The notes under the pieces were generated by a model, which saw only the letters and a program-made list of their open reading frames with translations, had not been told where the DNA came from and made no database searches. From JBBAAP01 sp043808305 (lineage in GTDB: Bacteria; Planctomycetota; MHYJ01; JACQXL01): a stretch of DNA of 28,413 nt. Location of the stretch: the NCBI GenBank assembly GCA_043808305.1, contig JAZDFB010000077.1, positions 1 to 28,413 of the forward strand, in the 5' to 3' direction. The position numbers and the translations under genes are program-made. Of the stretch, positions 22,602 to 28,413 are shown in pieces (position 1 is the first letter of the stretch; each line of letters starts with the position of its first letter).

Positions 22602-23366
22602 ATGGAATTAATTATATTGCCCGTATTCGGATTCCTGGTCGGAACAATCGGCACCCTGGCCGGCATCGGCGGCGGGATATTCATCGTCCCGTTCCTGCTT
22701 CTGGCCTGCGGTTTTACGCCCCAGCTGGCCGTCGGCACCGGGCTGTTAGTGGTTCTGTGCAACTCCCTATCCGGAACGGTTGCCTACGCATTCCAGAAAC
22801 AGAGGATTGACTACCGGGTCGGTGTTTTCTTCACTGTCTTCGTTATGCCCGGCGTGGTCATCGGCTCCTATGCGCTGAACATACTGCCGGCCGCCCTTTT
22901 CAAGCCCATATTCTCTGCTATCCTGGCAATCATCGCCGTTTACCAGATAATACGGAAACCCATTGACAACGACGATTCAGAAATGGGTATTCCGGACAAG
23001 GCCGGGACTAATAGATATATTTTCCTGGCGGCTATCTCCTGCCTGACCGGATTCGTTGCCGGGTTTATGGGCATCGGCGGCGGGATAATCCACATACCGG
23101 TCCTGATATTCCTGGTCGGGCTGAGCGTGCACCGGGCCACCGCCACGTCGCACTTCATACTCTTCTTTACATCATTGGCCGCGGTGATTGACAACGGCAT
23201 TATGGGGCACATAGACTACCGGACCGGGCTGATACTGGGCATTGGAGCCATACTCGGCGCCCAGGCCGGAGCCTATATCTCGCGCCGCACCCGGCCCAGG
23301 ATTATCATCCTGATGCTTTCCGTTGTGCTAATCTTAACCGCCCTGAAAATGCTGATTAAAGTTTAG
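22602..23366 (+). CDS. TauE/SafE-family membrane permease
   Basis: A 254-residue inner-membrane protein with about eight hydrophobic helices. It carries the two internal-repeat signatures of the TauE/SafE (sulfite exporter, Pfam PF01925) family: GTIGTLAGIGGGIFIVPFLL near the start and GFVAGFMGIGGGIIHIPVLI in the second half. The family moves anions or organosulfur compounds such as sulfite, sulfoacetate or taurine-related substrates. The actual substrate cannot be told, since no sulfur-metabolism gene is nearby. Start: ATG at 22602, with no clear Shine-Dalgarno; TTG at 22593 is an alternative. The TAG stop shares its last two bases with the first stem of the hairpin element at 23365. Confidence 0.92.
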   Translation: MELIILPVFGFLVGTIGTLAGIGGGIFIVPFLLLACGFTPQLAVGTGLLVVLCNSLSGTVAYAFQKQRIDYRVGVFFTVFVMPGVVIGSYALNILPAALFKPIFSAILAIIAVYQIIRKPIDNDDSEMGIPDKAGTNRYIFLAAISCLTGFVAGFMGIGGGIIHIPVLIFLVGLSVHRATATSHFILFFTSLAAVIDNGIMGHIDYRTGLILGIGAILGAQAGAYISRRTRPRIIILMLSVVLILTALKMLIKV

Positions 23367-23478
23367 TGCCAGTTGGAGCGCAGCGACTTACTGGCACTTA
23401 TCCCGCTTACGGAGCCGAGAGACGTCCCGTACTTATGCGGGATTTTAGCGGGACTCCTGTATTCCTGGCCTCCTTATA
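23365..23478 (+). repeat. Bipartite hairpin element with palindrome right arm (copy k)
   Basis: Stem AGTGCCAGT (23365-23373) pairs with ACTGGCACT (23390-23398) around loop TGGAGCGCAGCGACTT. The second unit is CCCGCT (23402-23407) with AGCGGG (23447-23452), and its loop holds a further hairpin TCCCG ... CGGGA (about 23425-23442). The right arm of the dispersed palindrome follows (TTCCTGGCCTCCTTATA) without a left arm. The first stem starts inside the permease stop codon, so the hairpin may also end that transcript. Confidence 0.72.
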
Positions 23479-23480
23479 GA

Positions 23481-23510
23481 ATTATCTGTGCCAATCTGTG
23501 TAATCTGTGG
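23481..23510. repeat. Perfect-period triplet repeat
   Basis: Three 10-bp units: ATTATCTGTG, CCAATCTGTG, TAATCTGTGG. ATCTGTG recurs at intervals of ten and about nine bases. Related units lie at 1820-1842, 2770-2788, 5580-5596, 8133-8173, 22311-22406, 22570-22590, 25376-25405, 27119-27188 and 28270-28297. Confidence 0.6.
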
Positions 23511-23519
23511 CTGAATAAA

Positions 23520-23548
23520 TTGACAAACAATTCCTGTATGATTAGTTA
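23520..23548 (+). promoter_or_regulatory. Sigma-70-like promoter, predicted leaderless
   Basis: TTGACA (23520-23525), 17-bp spacer, TAGTTA (23543-23548), then TCCGTT and ATG at 23555. The expected +1 is the A of the ATG. The segment TATCCNTTATGAGGCAGAT is shared with the promoter and first codons of the gene at 130. Confidence 0.75.
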
Positions 23549-23554
23549 TCCGTT

Positions 23555-24625
23555 ATGAGGCAGATAATAATCATATCATTATTCGGACTAATCGTATTCG
23601 GCATCATCCCGGCCTGTTCCAGCACTCTAAAAACAGATGTTGCCAAAACATATTGCTATTCTGCTTGGAGGAAACATAACACAGGTGATTATAAAGGCGC
23701 CATAGAGGATTATGCCAAGGCGATAGAATTAAATCCAAACTATGCCGATGCTTACTATAGTCGTGGTTATACTAATAACGAAATAGGTGATTATAAAGGT
23801 GCCATAGAAGACTATACCAAGGCGATAGAACTAAACCCAAACTATGCCGATGCTTATTATGGTTGTGGGCTTGCTAAACATAACACCGATGATTATAAAG
23901 GCGCCATAGAGGATTATACCAAGGCGATAGAAATAAACCCAAACTATGCCGATGGATACTATGGTTGTGGGCTTGCTAAATATAACACCGGTGGTTACAA
24001 AGGCGCCATAGAGGATTATGCCAAGGCTATAAAACTAAGCCCAAATTATGCCGATGCTTACTATGGTCGTGGGCTTGCTAAATATAACACAGATGATTAT
24101 AAAGGCTCCATAAAGGATTATACCAAGGCTATAAAACTAAACCCGAAATATGCCGATGCTTACTATAGTCGCGGTTCTGCTAATAACAAAATAGGCGATT
24201 ATAAAGCGGCCATAGAAGATTATACCAAGGCAATAGAACTAAACCCGAACTATGCTGATGCTTACTATTGTCGTGGTTATACTAATAACAAAACAGGTGA
24301 TTATAAAGGGGCCATAGAGGATTATACCAAAGTAATAGAAATAAACCCAAAATATGCCAATGCTTACTATAATCGCGGTTGGGCTAAGGATAAAACAGGC
24401 GATTATGAAGCGGCCATAGAGGATTACACCAAGGCAATAGAAATTAACTCCAAACTTACCCAAGCATACTGGTCGCGTGGTACGGCTAAATATAAAACAG
24501 GTGATTACAAAGGCACCAAAGAAGATTTGCTTAAGGCTCTTGAACTTGACCCGAGCCTCAAATCCAAGATAGAACCTAAAATTGACGAGGTAAACAAGAT
24601 GCTCGCCGAGCAGGAAAGGAAATAA
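23555..24625 (+). CDS. TPR-repeat lipoprotein, about nine repeats
   Basis: A 356-residue exported lipoprotein. The leader ends in the lipobox IPAC (Cys22). The rest is about nine 34-residue TPR repeats with motif ADAYYxRGxAxxxxGDYKGAIEDYTKAIELNPNY. TPR arrays are scaffolds for protein contacts; no enzyme domain is seen. The 102-bp units are still very similar in DNA (for example TATAAAGGCGCCATAGAGGA), so the array is recent and liable to recombine. Codons are AT-rich like the HEAT gene at 130. The promoter and first five residues (MRQII) also match that gene. The next gene starts one base after the stop, so the two form an operon. Last repeat is divergent, followed by a short charged tail. 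Confidence 0.93.
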   Translation: MRQIIIISLFGLIVFGIIPACSSTLKTDVAKTYCYSAWRKHNTGDYKGAIEDYAKAIELNPNYADAYYSRGYTNNEIGDYKGAIEDYTKAIELNPNYADAYYGCGLAKHNTDDYKGAIEDYTKAIEINPNYADGYYGCGLAKYNTGGYKGAIEDYAKAIKLSPNYADAYYGRGLAKYNTDDYKGSIKDYTKAIKLNPKYADAYYSRGSANNKIGDYKAAIEDYTKAIELNPNYADAYYCRGYTNNKTGDYKGAIEDYTKVIEINPKYANAYYNRGWAKDKTGDYEAAIEDYTKAIEINSKLTQAYWSRGTAKYKTGDYKGTKEDLLKALELDPSLKSKIEPKIDEVNKMLAEQERK

Positions 24626-24626
24626 T

Positions 24627-25208
24627 ATGAAATATTGGTTATTAGCCGGCATTATCGCGATGATAATCAGCGGCTGCGGCAGTCCGGAGAAAAAGGCAAT
24701 TGCCGAAGCGCACCAGCAGAAAGTAAACGAATCACTGGCCCAAATCGCCGGCCCGGACCAGAATACCCGGACAAAAGCCATCAAAACGCTTATCGACCTC
24801 AATGCCAGGGAAGCCATCCCGGCGCTTACCGGATTACTGCAGGACAGCGACTCGTTAATCCGCTCGCTGGCTGTTTATGCGCTGGTAAAACTTAACGCCA
24901 AGGAAGCCGTCCCGGCCATCGTCAAATTATTAAAGAACAGCGTCCCGGAGGTCCGCCAGATAGCCGTTGACGCGTTGAAACAGCTTGACGCCAAAGAGAC
25001 CATACCCGAAATAGCCGAACTTTTAGATGATAACGACAAAAAAGTCCGCGGCGTCACGGCCGTGGTCCTGGTGGAATTCGGCGCCAAGGACAAGATAACC
25101 GGCAAGGCGATGGAAGACCTCAAATCGCTTCTGGAATGGCATAACGATTTCTCAGCCCGCGCCCGCGCCGCGCTCAAGGAATTGGGAGTCGACGATAAGT
25201 CTAAATAG
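24627..25208 (+). CDS. HEAT-repeat lipoprotein, four repeats
   Basis: A 193-residue lipoprotein with lipobox ISGC (Cys15), start ATG at 24627 with AAAGGAAA upstream in the end of the TPR gene. Four HEAT repeats of 31 residues (about 46-175) follow an N-terminal helix (EAHQQKVNESLAQI). The last part, ARAALKELGVDDKSK, is almost the same as in the HEAT lipoprotein at 130-1743, and the linker ahead of the first repeat is also alike. The two are paralogues, but this copy has GC-richer codons and far fewer repeats. Being translated directly after the TPR protein, it may work with it at the envelope. Function unknown. Confidence 0.92.
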   Translation: MKYWLLAGIIAMIISGCGSPEKKAIAEAHQQKVNESLAQIAGPDQNTRTKAIKTLIDLNAREAIPALTGLLQDSDSLIRSLAVYALVKLNAKEAVPAIVKLLKNSVPEVRQIAVDALKQLDAKETIPEIAELLDDNDKKVRGVTAVVLVEFGAKDKITGKAMEDLKSLLEWHNDFSARARAALKELGVDDKSK

Positions 25209-25249
25209 TTTATAGAGTTGGGTTCCTGTTTTCCTGGCCCCCTTATACT

Positions 25250-25324
25250 TGGGCTGTTCGAACGTAGTGAGTTATACCTTAAGGTATATTTATTATGTTA
25301 TACCTTTTAGGTATTACCAGCCCA
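25250..25324 (+). repeat. Hairpin with palindromes nested in its loop (copy l)
   Basis: The outer stem TGGGCTG (25250-25256) pairs with CAGCCCA (25318-25324). The loop begins with the conserved core TTCGAACGTAGTGAGTTA. It then contains a perfect 16-bp palindrome, TATACCTTAAGGTATA (25273-25288), and a further hairpin, TACCT-TTT-AGGTA (25301-25313). It follows the HEAT lipoprotein and may terminate the operon. A degraded right arm of the dispersed palindrome (TTCCTGGCCCCCTTATA) precedes it. Confidence 0.7.
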
Positions 25325-25330
25325 GTATAC

Positions 25331-25363
25331 CTGGCAGATAATTCGTTACACTCAAACTGCCAG
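25331..25363. repeat. Conserved-loop hairpin (copy m)
   Basis: CTGGCAG (25331-25337) pairs with CTGCCAG (25357-25363) around loop ATAATTCGTTACACTCAAA, the reverse form of the family loop. Triplet-type sequence (TCAATTCGTGTGCATTCGTGG) follows at 25382-25402. Confidence 0.7.
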
Positions 25364-25435
25364 AGTATTAAATTATTCGAGTCAATTCGTGTGCATTCGT
25401 GGCTTAACTCATAATTCATAACTTATAACTCATAC

Positions 25436-25489
25436 TTACTCAATATATCCTTTCAACCACACATTAATTGAACAGAACTGCCCATTCTT
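25436..25489 (-). pseudogene. 3' stub of a second tail-fibre-like gene
   Basis: Minus-strand codons 25489 to 25436 read KNGQFCSINVWLKGYIE then stop. The intact gene at 25560 ends KNGQFCSTNVWLRGYIE then stop. Of 17 codons, 15 encode the same residue, and ten of those 15 differ in DNA, so the copies diverged under selection before this one was truncated. The 5' edge ends exactly where the hairpin element at 25493 begins. No other part of the gene is seen. Confidence 0.85.
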
Positions 25490-25492
25490 CTT

Positions 25493-25553
25493 AGTGCCAC
25501 TTGGAACGCAGTGACGTAGGGGCACTTAGTCCCGCAAGCGCAGCTTGACGGGA
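25493..25553 (+). repeat. Bipartite hairpin element (copy n)
   Basis: AGTGCC (25493-25498) pairs with GGCACT (25521-25526) around a loop containing TGGAACGCAGTGACG. The second unit is TCCCG (25530-25534) with CGGGA (25549-25553) around CAAGCGCAGCTTGA. It separates the tail-fibre stub from the intact gene and fills the gap between them. Confidence 0.7.
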
Positions 25554-25559
25554 TAACAC

Positions 25560-27101
25560 CTATTCTATATAGCCACGCAACCAAACATTTGTACTGCAAA
25601 ACTGGCCGTTTTTGTTAATAATCATTCTGATTTGTCTATTAGCATCAGTTGCAACGACACATTCTTTATAGATGTTGTTGTTCAGATTCGCAATGTTTTG
25701 CCAGATGAAATGTACCGTTGACGAGCCCCAATCCGCTCCTGCCCGGCGGCCGTAGACCCACAACTGTTGCTCCAACCCCAACGGCACGGACATAGCGTTG
25801 AACTGTATTTCCAGTATCACCGCCGTCGCCGTAGTCGGTATGTAACCAGACAGGTCAACTATCTGGTCCACGTTATTGGCCGACTGCTCCGTAAATACCT
25901 GCGTCTGGGATTGGAATAGAGTGACCCCTGCCCCGCCCCCGCCGCCCGGAGTGATGTACTTAAACCTGCTTGACGCAACTTCGTATGACAATACTTGACC
26001 ATCCGTCGGCGCATTGACCGCATCCACCTTGGGAGCAGTTACCGCATTGTCCGCGATTTCATCCGCGGCTATCTGTGGCGAGAGCGGTCTTGACGCCGGA
26101 GTAAATGACAACTTTGCCGGGGTGACCGCCCCGTCGGCTATCTTATCGGTTATCACCTCGCCGTTAATAATTTTCTCGCGGTTGATGCTGTTGGATGCTA
26201 TCTGGGTATAGCCGATATCGTAGTCCTTTATCTTGGCGCCGGTCACGGCCTGATTGGCAATCTCGGCGGTGGCAATGGGAGGGGTTAACGGCCTGCTGGC
26301 CGGTGTGAACGACATCTTTGCAGGTGTAACGGCGCCATCGGCAATCTCAGCGGTAACAACCGGAGGAGTAATCGGTCTTGCCACCGACGGCGGAGCGAAA
26401 GACAACTTGACTGGAGTGATTGACGCATTAGCAATCTTCTCTGTAGTAACGCTTCCCAATGCCAATTTACTACTGCCTATTGCCGAATCCGCAATCTTCT
26501 CGGCCGTGACGCTACCGGCGGCAAGCTGAACACTGCCCACGGCTGAGGAAGCAATCTTCGGTCCGGTCACCGCACCGATTTGCAGTTTATCAGGCGTAAC
26601 GGCATTGGCGGCGATTTTCTCAGCCGTAACGGCATTGTTGGCTATCTTTTCCGCGATTACTGCGTTTCCCGCGAGGCGATCAGCCGATACTGCGCCTACT
26701 GCGAGCTTAGCGGTATTCACTGCCCCGTTGGCTATTTTCTCCGTCTTAACCGCTCCATCCGCAATCTTCTCCGTTGTAACACTCAAATCCTGTAACTTTG
26801 CAACAACGATGGCTCCATCGGCAATCTTTTCTGCGATAACGCTTGCCAATGCCAGTTTACTGGCGACGACTGCGCCGTCCGCAATCTTCGGCGCCGTAAC
26901 GGCAGCATCCTTTAACCGGGATGTGCTCACCTGGCCCGTTCCGATTTTATCCTTAGTCACGGCGCCGTTCTTAATCTTGGCGGTCTCGACGCTGTCTACT
27001 GCTAACTGACTGGCGCCGACTGCTGAGGATGCAATCTTCGGCGTCGTCACGGCTCCCGGGGCGATGGTAATGGTGGTTACTTCATTCGGCTGTAGAGCCA
27101 T
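25560..27101 (-). CDS. Tail-fibre-like repeat protein with C-terminal beta domain
   Basis: A 513-residue protein starting MALQPNEVTTITIAPGAVTT (ATG at 27101, AAAGG upstream). Residues ~10-375 are a degenerate array of short repeats of ~15 residues, of the form AVTTEKIADGAVTxxKLA. They resemble the shaft repeats of phage tail fibres and of some bacterial surface proteins. After a Gly-rich hinge (GGGGGAG, ~380-390) there is a ~120-residue C-terminal domain rich in aromatic strands (VDQIVDLSGYIPTTATAVIL, LWVYGRRAGADW, FIWQNI). This is likely a receptor-binding or lectin-like tip, and a trimer is expected. There are no other phage genes here, and the next gene encodes a fibronectin-III protein. 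A 3' stub of a paralogue lies just downstream. It could equally be an adhesin. No signal peptide is seen. Confidence 0.82.
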   Translation of the reverse strand: MALQPNEVTTITIAPGAVTTPKIASSAVGASQLAVDSVETAKIKNGAVTKDKIGTGQVSTSRLKDAAVTAPKIADGAVVASKLALASVIAEKIADGAIVVAKLQDLSVTTEKIADGAVKTEKIANGAVNTAKLAVGAVSADRLAGNAVIAEKIANNAVTAEKIAANAVTPDKLQIGAVTGPKIASSAVGSVQLAAGSVTAEKIADSAIGSSKLALGSVTTEKIANASITPVKLSFAPPSVARPITPPVVTAEIADGAVTPAKMSFTPASRPLTPPIATAEIANQAVTGAKIKDYDIGYTQIASNSINREKIINGEVITDKIADGAVTPAKLSFTPASRPLSPQIAADEIADNAVTAPKVDAVNAPTDGQVLSYEVASSRFKYITPGGGGGAGVTLFQSQTQVFTEQSANNVDQIVDLSGYIPTTATAVILEIQFNAMSVPLGLEQQLWVYGRRAGADWGSSTVHFIWQNIANLNNNIYKECVVATDANRQIRMIINKNGQFCSTNVWLRGYIE

Positions 27102-27118
27102 AAAATAATTGCCTTTCT

Positions 27119-27188
27119 GCCACAAAGACACCAAGACACTAAAAGAAATTAATTGATTGTTTTCTTCGTGCCTTAGTGCCTTAGTGGC
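27119..27188. repeat. Inverted triplet-type repeat
   Basis: The left half reads GCCACAAAGACACCAAGACA in 8-bp units (CACAAAGA, CACCAAGA, CACTAAAA). The right half, CTTCGTGC, CTTAGTGC, CTTAGTGG, is its near reverse complement. About 24 bases of AT-rich sequence lie between. The pair could form a hairpin between the fibronectin-III gene and the tail-fibre-like gene. Confidence 0.6.
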
Positions 27189-27210
27189 TATCTTTTCCTA
27201 GTCTACGGCG

Positions 27211-27834
27211 TTAAGGAGCGTATTTCGACTCCGCGCCGCTGAAAGCTCCCTGTCCGGCCGCGCCGATGCCGGCCACCCGGAACCAGTATTTTTGGCCGCT
27301 GGTCAGGCCAAGAATAACGGCATAAGATTCAGTGGCATTGGCTTTAGGCGCCCAACTATCCAACACATTCGGGTCGGTGGTCATCTGGATGACGTAACTA
27401 TTGGCACCGCGCACCGGCTCCCAGTTAAGGTCAATCTCGCCGTCATTATTACCGGCCATAGCGCTCAGAGCCAAAGGCCCAGGCAATTGCCCAACCGGCA
27501 CAGCCACAGCCCTAATGCTCATCTCGGCTGATTGAATCTTCAGCTCATCGCCGCCGGACGCATTCTCCACGTAAAGGGCTTCTAAGGTCAGGAGCCGTTC
27601 AAAATCCTTTTCCTTGTCAGCCATCAAATCAGTAGCGGCCTTTGCCTGAGTGCGCTTAGATAGCGCGTCATTATAAGCGGTCAGCAAAGCGGTCTTTGCG
27701 GCCGTAATATCGGCCAGGGGCGGATTCGGCGTAGTGAAATTCGGATTCCCGGTCATCGCGGCAACAATCCGGGCGCCCTTCTCCCCCTTGGCCAGAATTG
27801 TCATGTTTTGTAGTCCTAACTTTATCTTAGCCAT
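27211..27834 (-). CDS. Fibronectin type III domain protein
   Basis: A 207-residue protein starting MAKIKLGLQNMTIL (ATG at 27834, AAGGGAG eight bases upstream). Residues ~20-105 form a helical region with ARIVAAMTGNPNF, a Pro-rich turn TPNPPLADITAAK and a long helix. I have a general memory of this module next to fibronectin-III domains in environmental bacteria, not checked. Residues ~115-205 form one fibronectin-III domain (DGEIDLNWEPVRGANSYVIQ, then SGQKYWFRVAGIGAAGQGAFS). No signal peptide or membrane segment is seen. It lies ~110 bp upstream of the tail-fibre-like gene in the same direction, so the two may work together, for example in an adhesion or tail-like structure. Confidence 0.85.
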   Translation of the reverse strand: MAKIKLGLQNMTILAKGEKGARIVAAMTGNPNFTTPNPPLADITAAKTALLTAYNDALSKRTQAKAATDLMADKEKDFERLLTLEALYVENASGGDELKIQSAEMSIRAVAVPVGQLPGPLALSAMAGNNDGEIDLNWEPVRGANSYVIQMTTDPNVLDSWAPKANATESYAVILGLTSGQKYWFRVAGIGAAGQGAFSGAESKYAP

Positions 27835-27870
27835 AATAGCGTCTCCCTTTCTTATAACTTTATCTATTAT

Positions 27871-27894
27871 TGATGTTACATCACCTCAGGGTGA
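27871..27894. promoter_or_regulatory. Operator-like palindromes upstream of the FN3 gene
   Basis: TGATGTTACATCA (27871-27883) is a perfect 6+1+6 palindrome. It overlaps an inverted repeat TCACC-TCAG-GGTGA (27881-27894). They sit 37-60 bases before the start at 27834, where a regulator could bind. No clear promoter box pair was found. Confidence 0.35.
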
Positions 27895-27911
27895 TTCTGA
27901 CCCGTGTCATA

Positions 27912-28190
27912 TTACTCCAATATGACCTCATTTAGCTCCAATATGAGCTCATCCGGCTCCAATATGACCTCATCCGGCTCCGGTATGACCTCATCCAGCT
28001 CCGGGATGACATCATCTGACTCCGGTATGACATCATCCAACTCCAATATGAGCTCATCCGGCTCCGGTATGACATCATCTGGCTCTGGTATGACCTCATA
28101 TAGCTCCGGTATGGCCTCATCCAGCTCCAATATGAGCTCATCCAGCTCCTGTATGACATCATCCGGCTCCAAACCGATATAGGTCAGCAA
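27912..28190 (-). CDS. Possible small acidic heptad-repeat protein
   Basis: The minus strand of the 21-bp repeat can encode a 92-residue protein made of seven-residue repeats of the form ELDEVIP or EPDDVIL. It would be strongly acidic with regular Leu/Val/Ile positions. The best start is TTG at 28190, nine bases after a strong AGGAGG (28200-28205). Other frames are also open, so coding is not proven, and the Pro in many heptads argues against a long coiled coil. It lies upstream of the fibronectin-III gene in the same direction. Confidence 0.3.
   Translation of the reverse strand: MLTYIGLEPDDVIQELDELILELDEAIPELYEVIPEPDDVIPEPDELILELDDVIPESDDVIPELDEVIPEPDEVILEPDELILELNEVILE
27915..28178. repeat. 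21-bp tandem repeat, about 12.5 units
   Basis: Units start with CTCC at 27915, 27936, 27957 and then every 21 bases to 28167. The consensus is CTCC-GGTATGACCTCATCCGG, with variants AATATGAGCTCAT and GGGATGACATCATC. Being a multiple of three without stops, it stays open in several frames on both strands. Confidence 0.9.
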
Positions 28191-28413
28191 GCCCAACAAC
28201 CTCCTCTCTGATGGTTATAACCGTAGGTGGAATCCGGGGTGAAGTTAAAAAAATAGATAATGAATTACTTTGCGCCCTTTGCGTTCTTCGCGGTGAAATT
28301 AGTTGCCCTACAACCCTTATTCTATGCGTGTTTGCTGTCGGGGGGGGGGGGGGTAAAGGAGACCCAAGCCAAAATTAAAAAAGTCAAAATCCAAAAAAAA
28401 AACCATAAAAAGC
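28191..28413. other. Window end: triplet repeat, G14 tract, A-rich sequence
   Basis: No gene seen. It contains an 8-10-bp type repeat (TTTGCGCCCTTTGCGTTC then TTCGCGGTG, 28270-28297). A run of 14 Gs follows (28340-28353). The last ~45 bases are A-rich (AAAATTAAAAAAGTC and similar). The last parts may be affected by assembly uncertainty. Confidence 0.5.

Noticed and set aside
19..25553. Hairpin elements as integron attC sites
   Set aside because: They do not show the paired GTTRRRY / RYYYAAC core boxes, no integrase gene is present, and gene orientation is mixed.
25560..27834. Prophage or tailocin locus
   Set aside because: Only a fibre-like and a fibronectin-III gene are present; no sheath, baseplate, terminase, lysis or integrase genes. 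The adhesin option remains open.
27915..28178. 21-bp repeat as a CRISPR array
   Set aside because: Units are directly contiguous with no spacers, and no cas gene is present.

Overview
This window reads like a piece of an environmental bacterial chromosome, most probably from a member of the Planctomycetota or a relative. The basis is indirect: many exported lipoproteins, HEAT and TPR solenoids, a seven-bladed propeller, a short stand-alone LigD-type phosphoesterase, and an ECF-type anti-sigma protein with a large extracytoplasmic part. No rRNA, tRNA or other phylogenetic marker is visible, so the assignment is tentative. Promoters are bacterial sigma-70-like (TTGACA, 17 bp, TAnnnT). Some genes have Shine-Dalgarno sites. 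At least two others place the -10 box exactly where the transcript would begin on the A of the ATG (leaderless).

Layout. 1-1817: an AT-rich HEAT-repeat lipoprotein. 1841-2626: a protein of unknown function. 2763-3880: about 1.1 kb without a credible gene and with odd composition. 3881-5487: an anti-sigma-type membrane protein preceded by only the last ~20 codons of what looks like its sigma-factor gene. 5603-7858: a secreted protein with RTX-like GGNDxY repeats. 8188-11093: mlaE-mlaF-mlaD, a lipid-transport ABC system. 11142-16184: three exported proteins (lipoprotein, propeller, HEAT). 16309-17865: a LigD-like phosphoesterase, a GcvH-like protein without its lipoyl lysine, and a metallo-beta-lactamase-fold hydrolase. 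18020-22240: a 1406-residue signalling protein (GGDEF, STAND-type ATPase, a duplicated unknown domain, HEAT). 22602-23366: a TauE/SafE permease. 23555-25208: a TPR lipoprotein and a short HEAT lipoprotein, the latter a paralogue of the first gene. 25436-27834: a tail-fibre-like repeat protein, a decayed stub of a second copy, and a fibronectin-III protein. 27912-28190: a 21-bp tandem repeat. The end is a G14 tract and A-rich sequence.

The most interesting layer lies between the genes. A modular family of palindromic elements fills most gaps. Unit 1 is a hairpin whose loop is conserved (about TTGAGCGTAGCGAATT, in either orientation) while its stem differs from copy to copy but stays complementary. 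Unit 2 is a second hairpin, TCCCGnn ... nnCGGGA, often with loop TATTCC. Unit 3 is a longer palindrome (AATAAGGA ... TCCTTATT), which occurs once empty (1763-1817) and twice with unit-1 hairpins nested at its centre (2648-2762 and 22424-22563). Unit 4 is a short triplet repeat of 8-10 bp (e.g. ATCTGTG three times). In two places the 5' edge of a broken gene stub sits directly against such an element, which links the family to local gene loss. I regard this modular hairpin family, with its nesting and adjacent 3' gene stubs, as the best candidate here for something undescribed.
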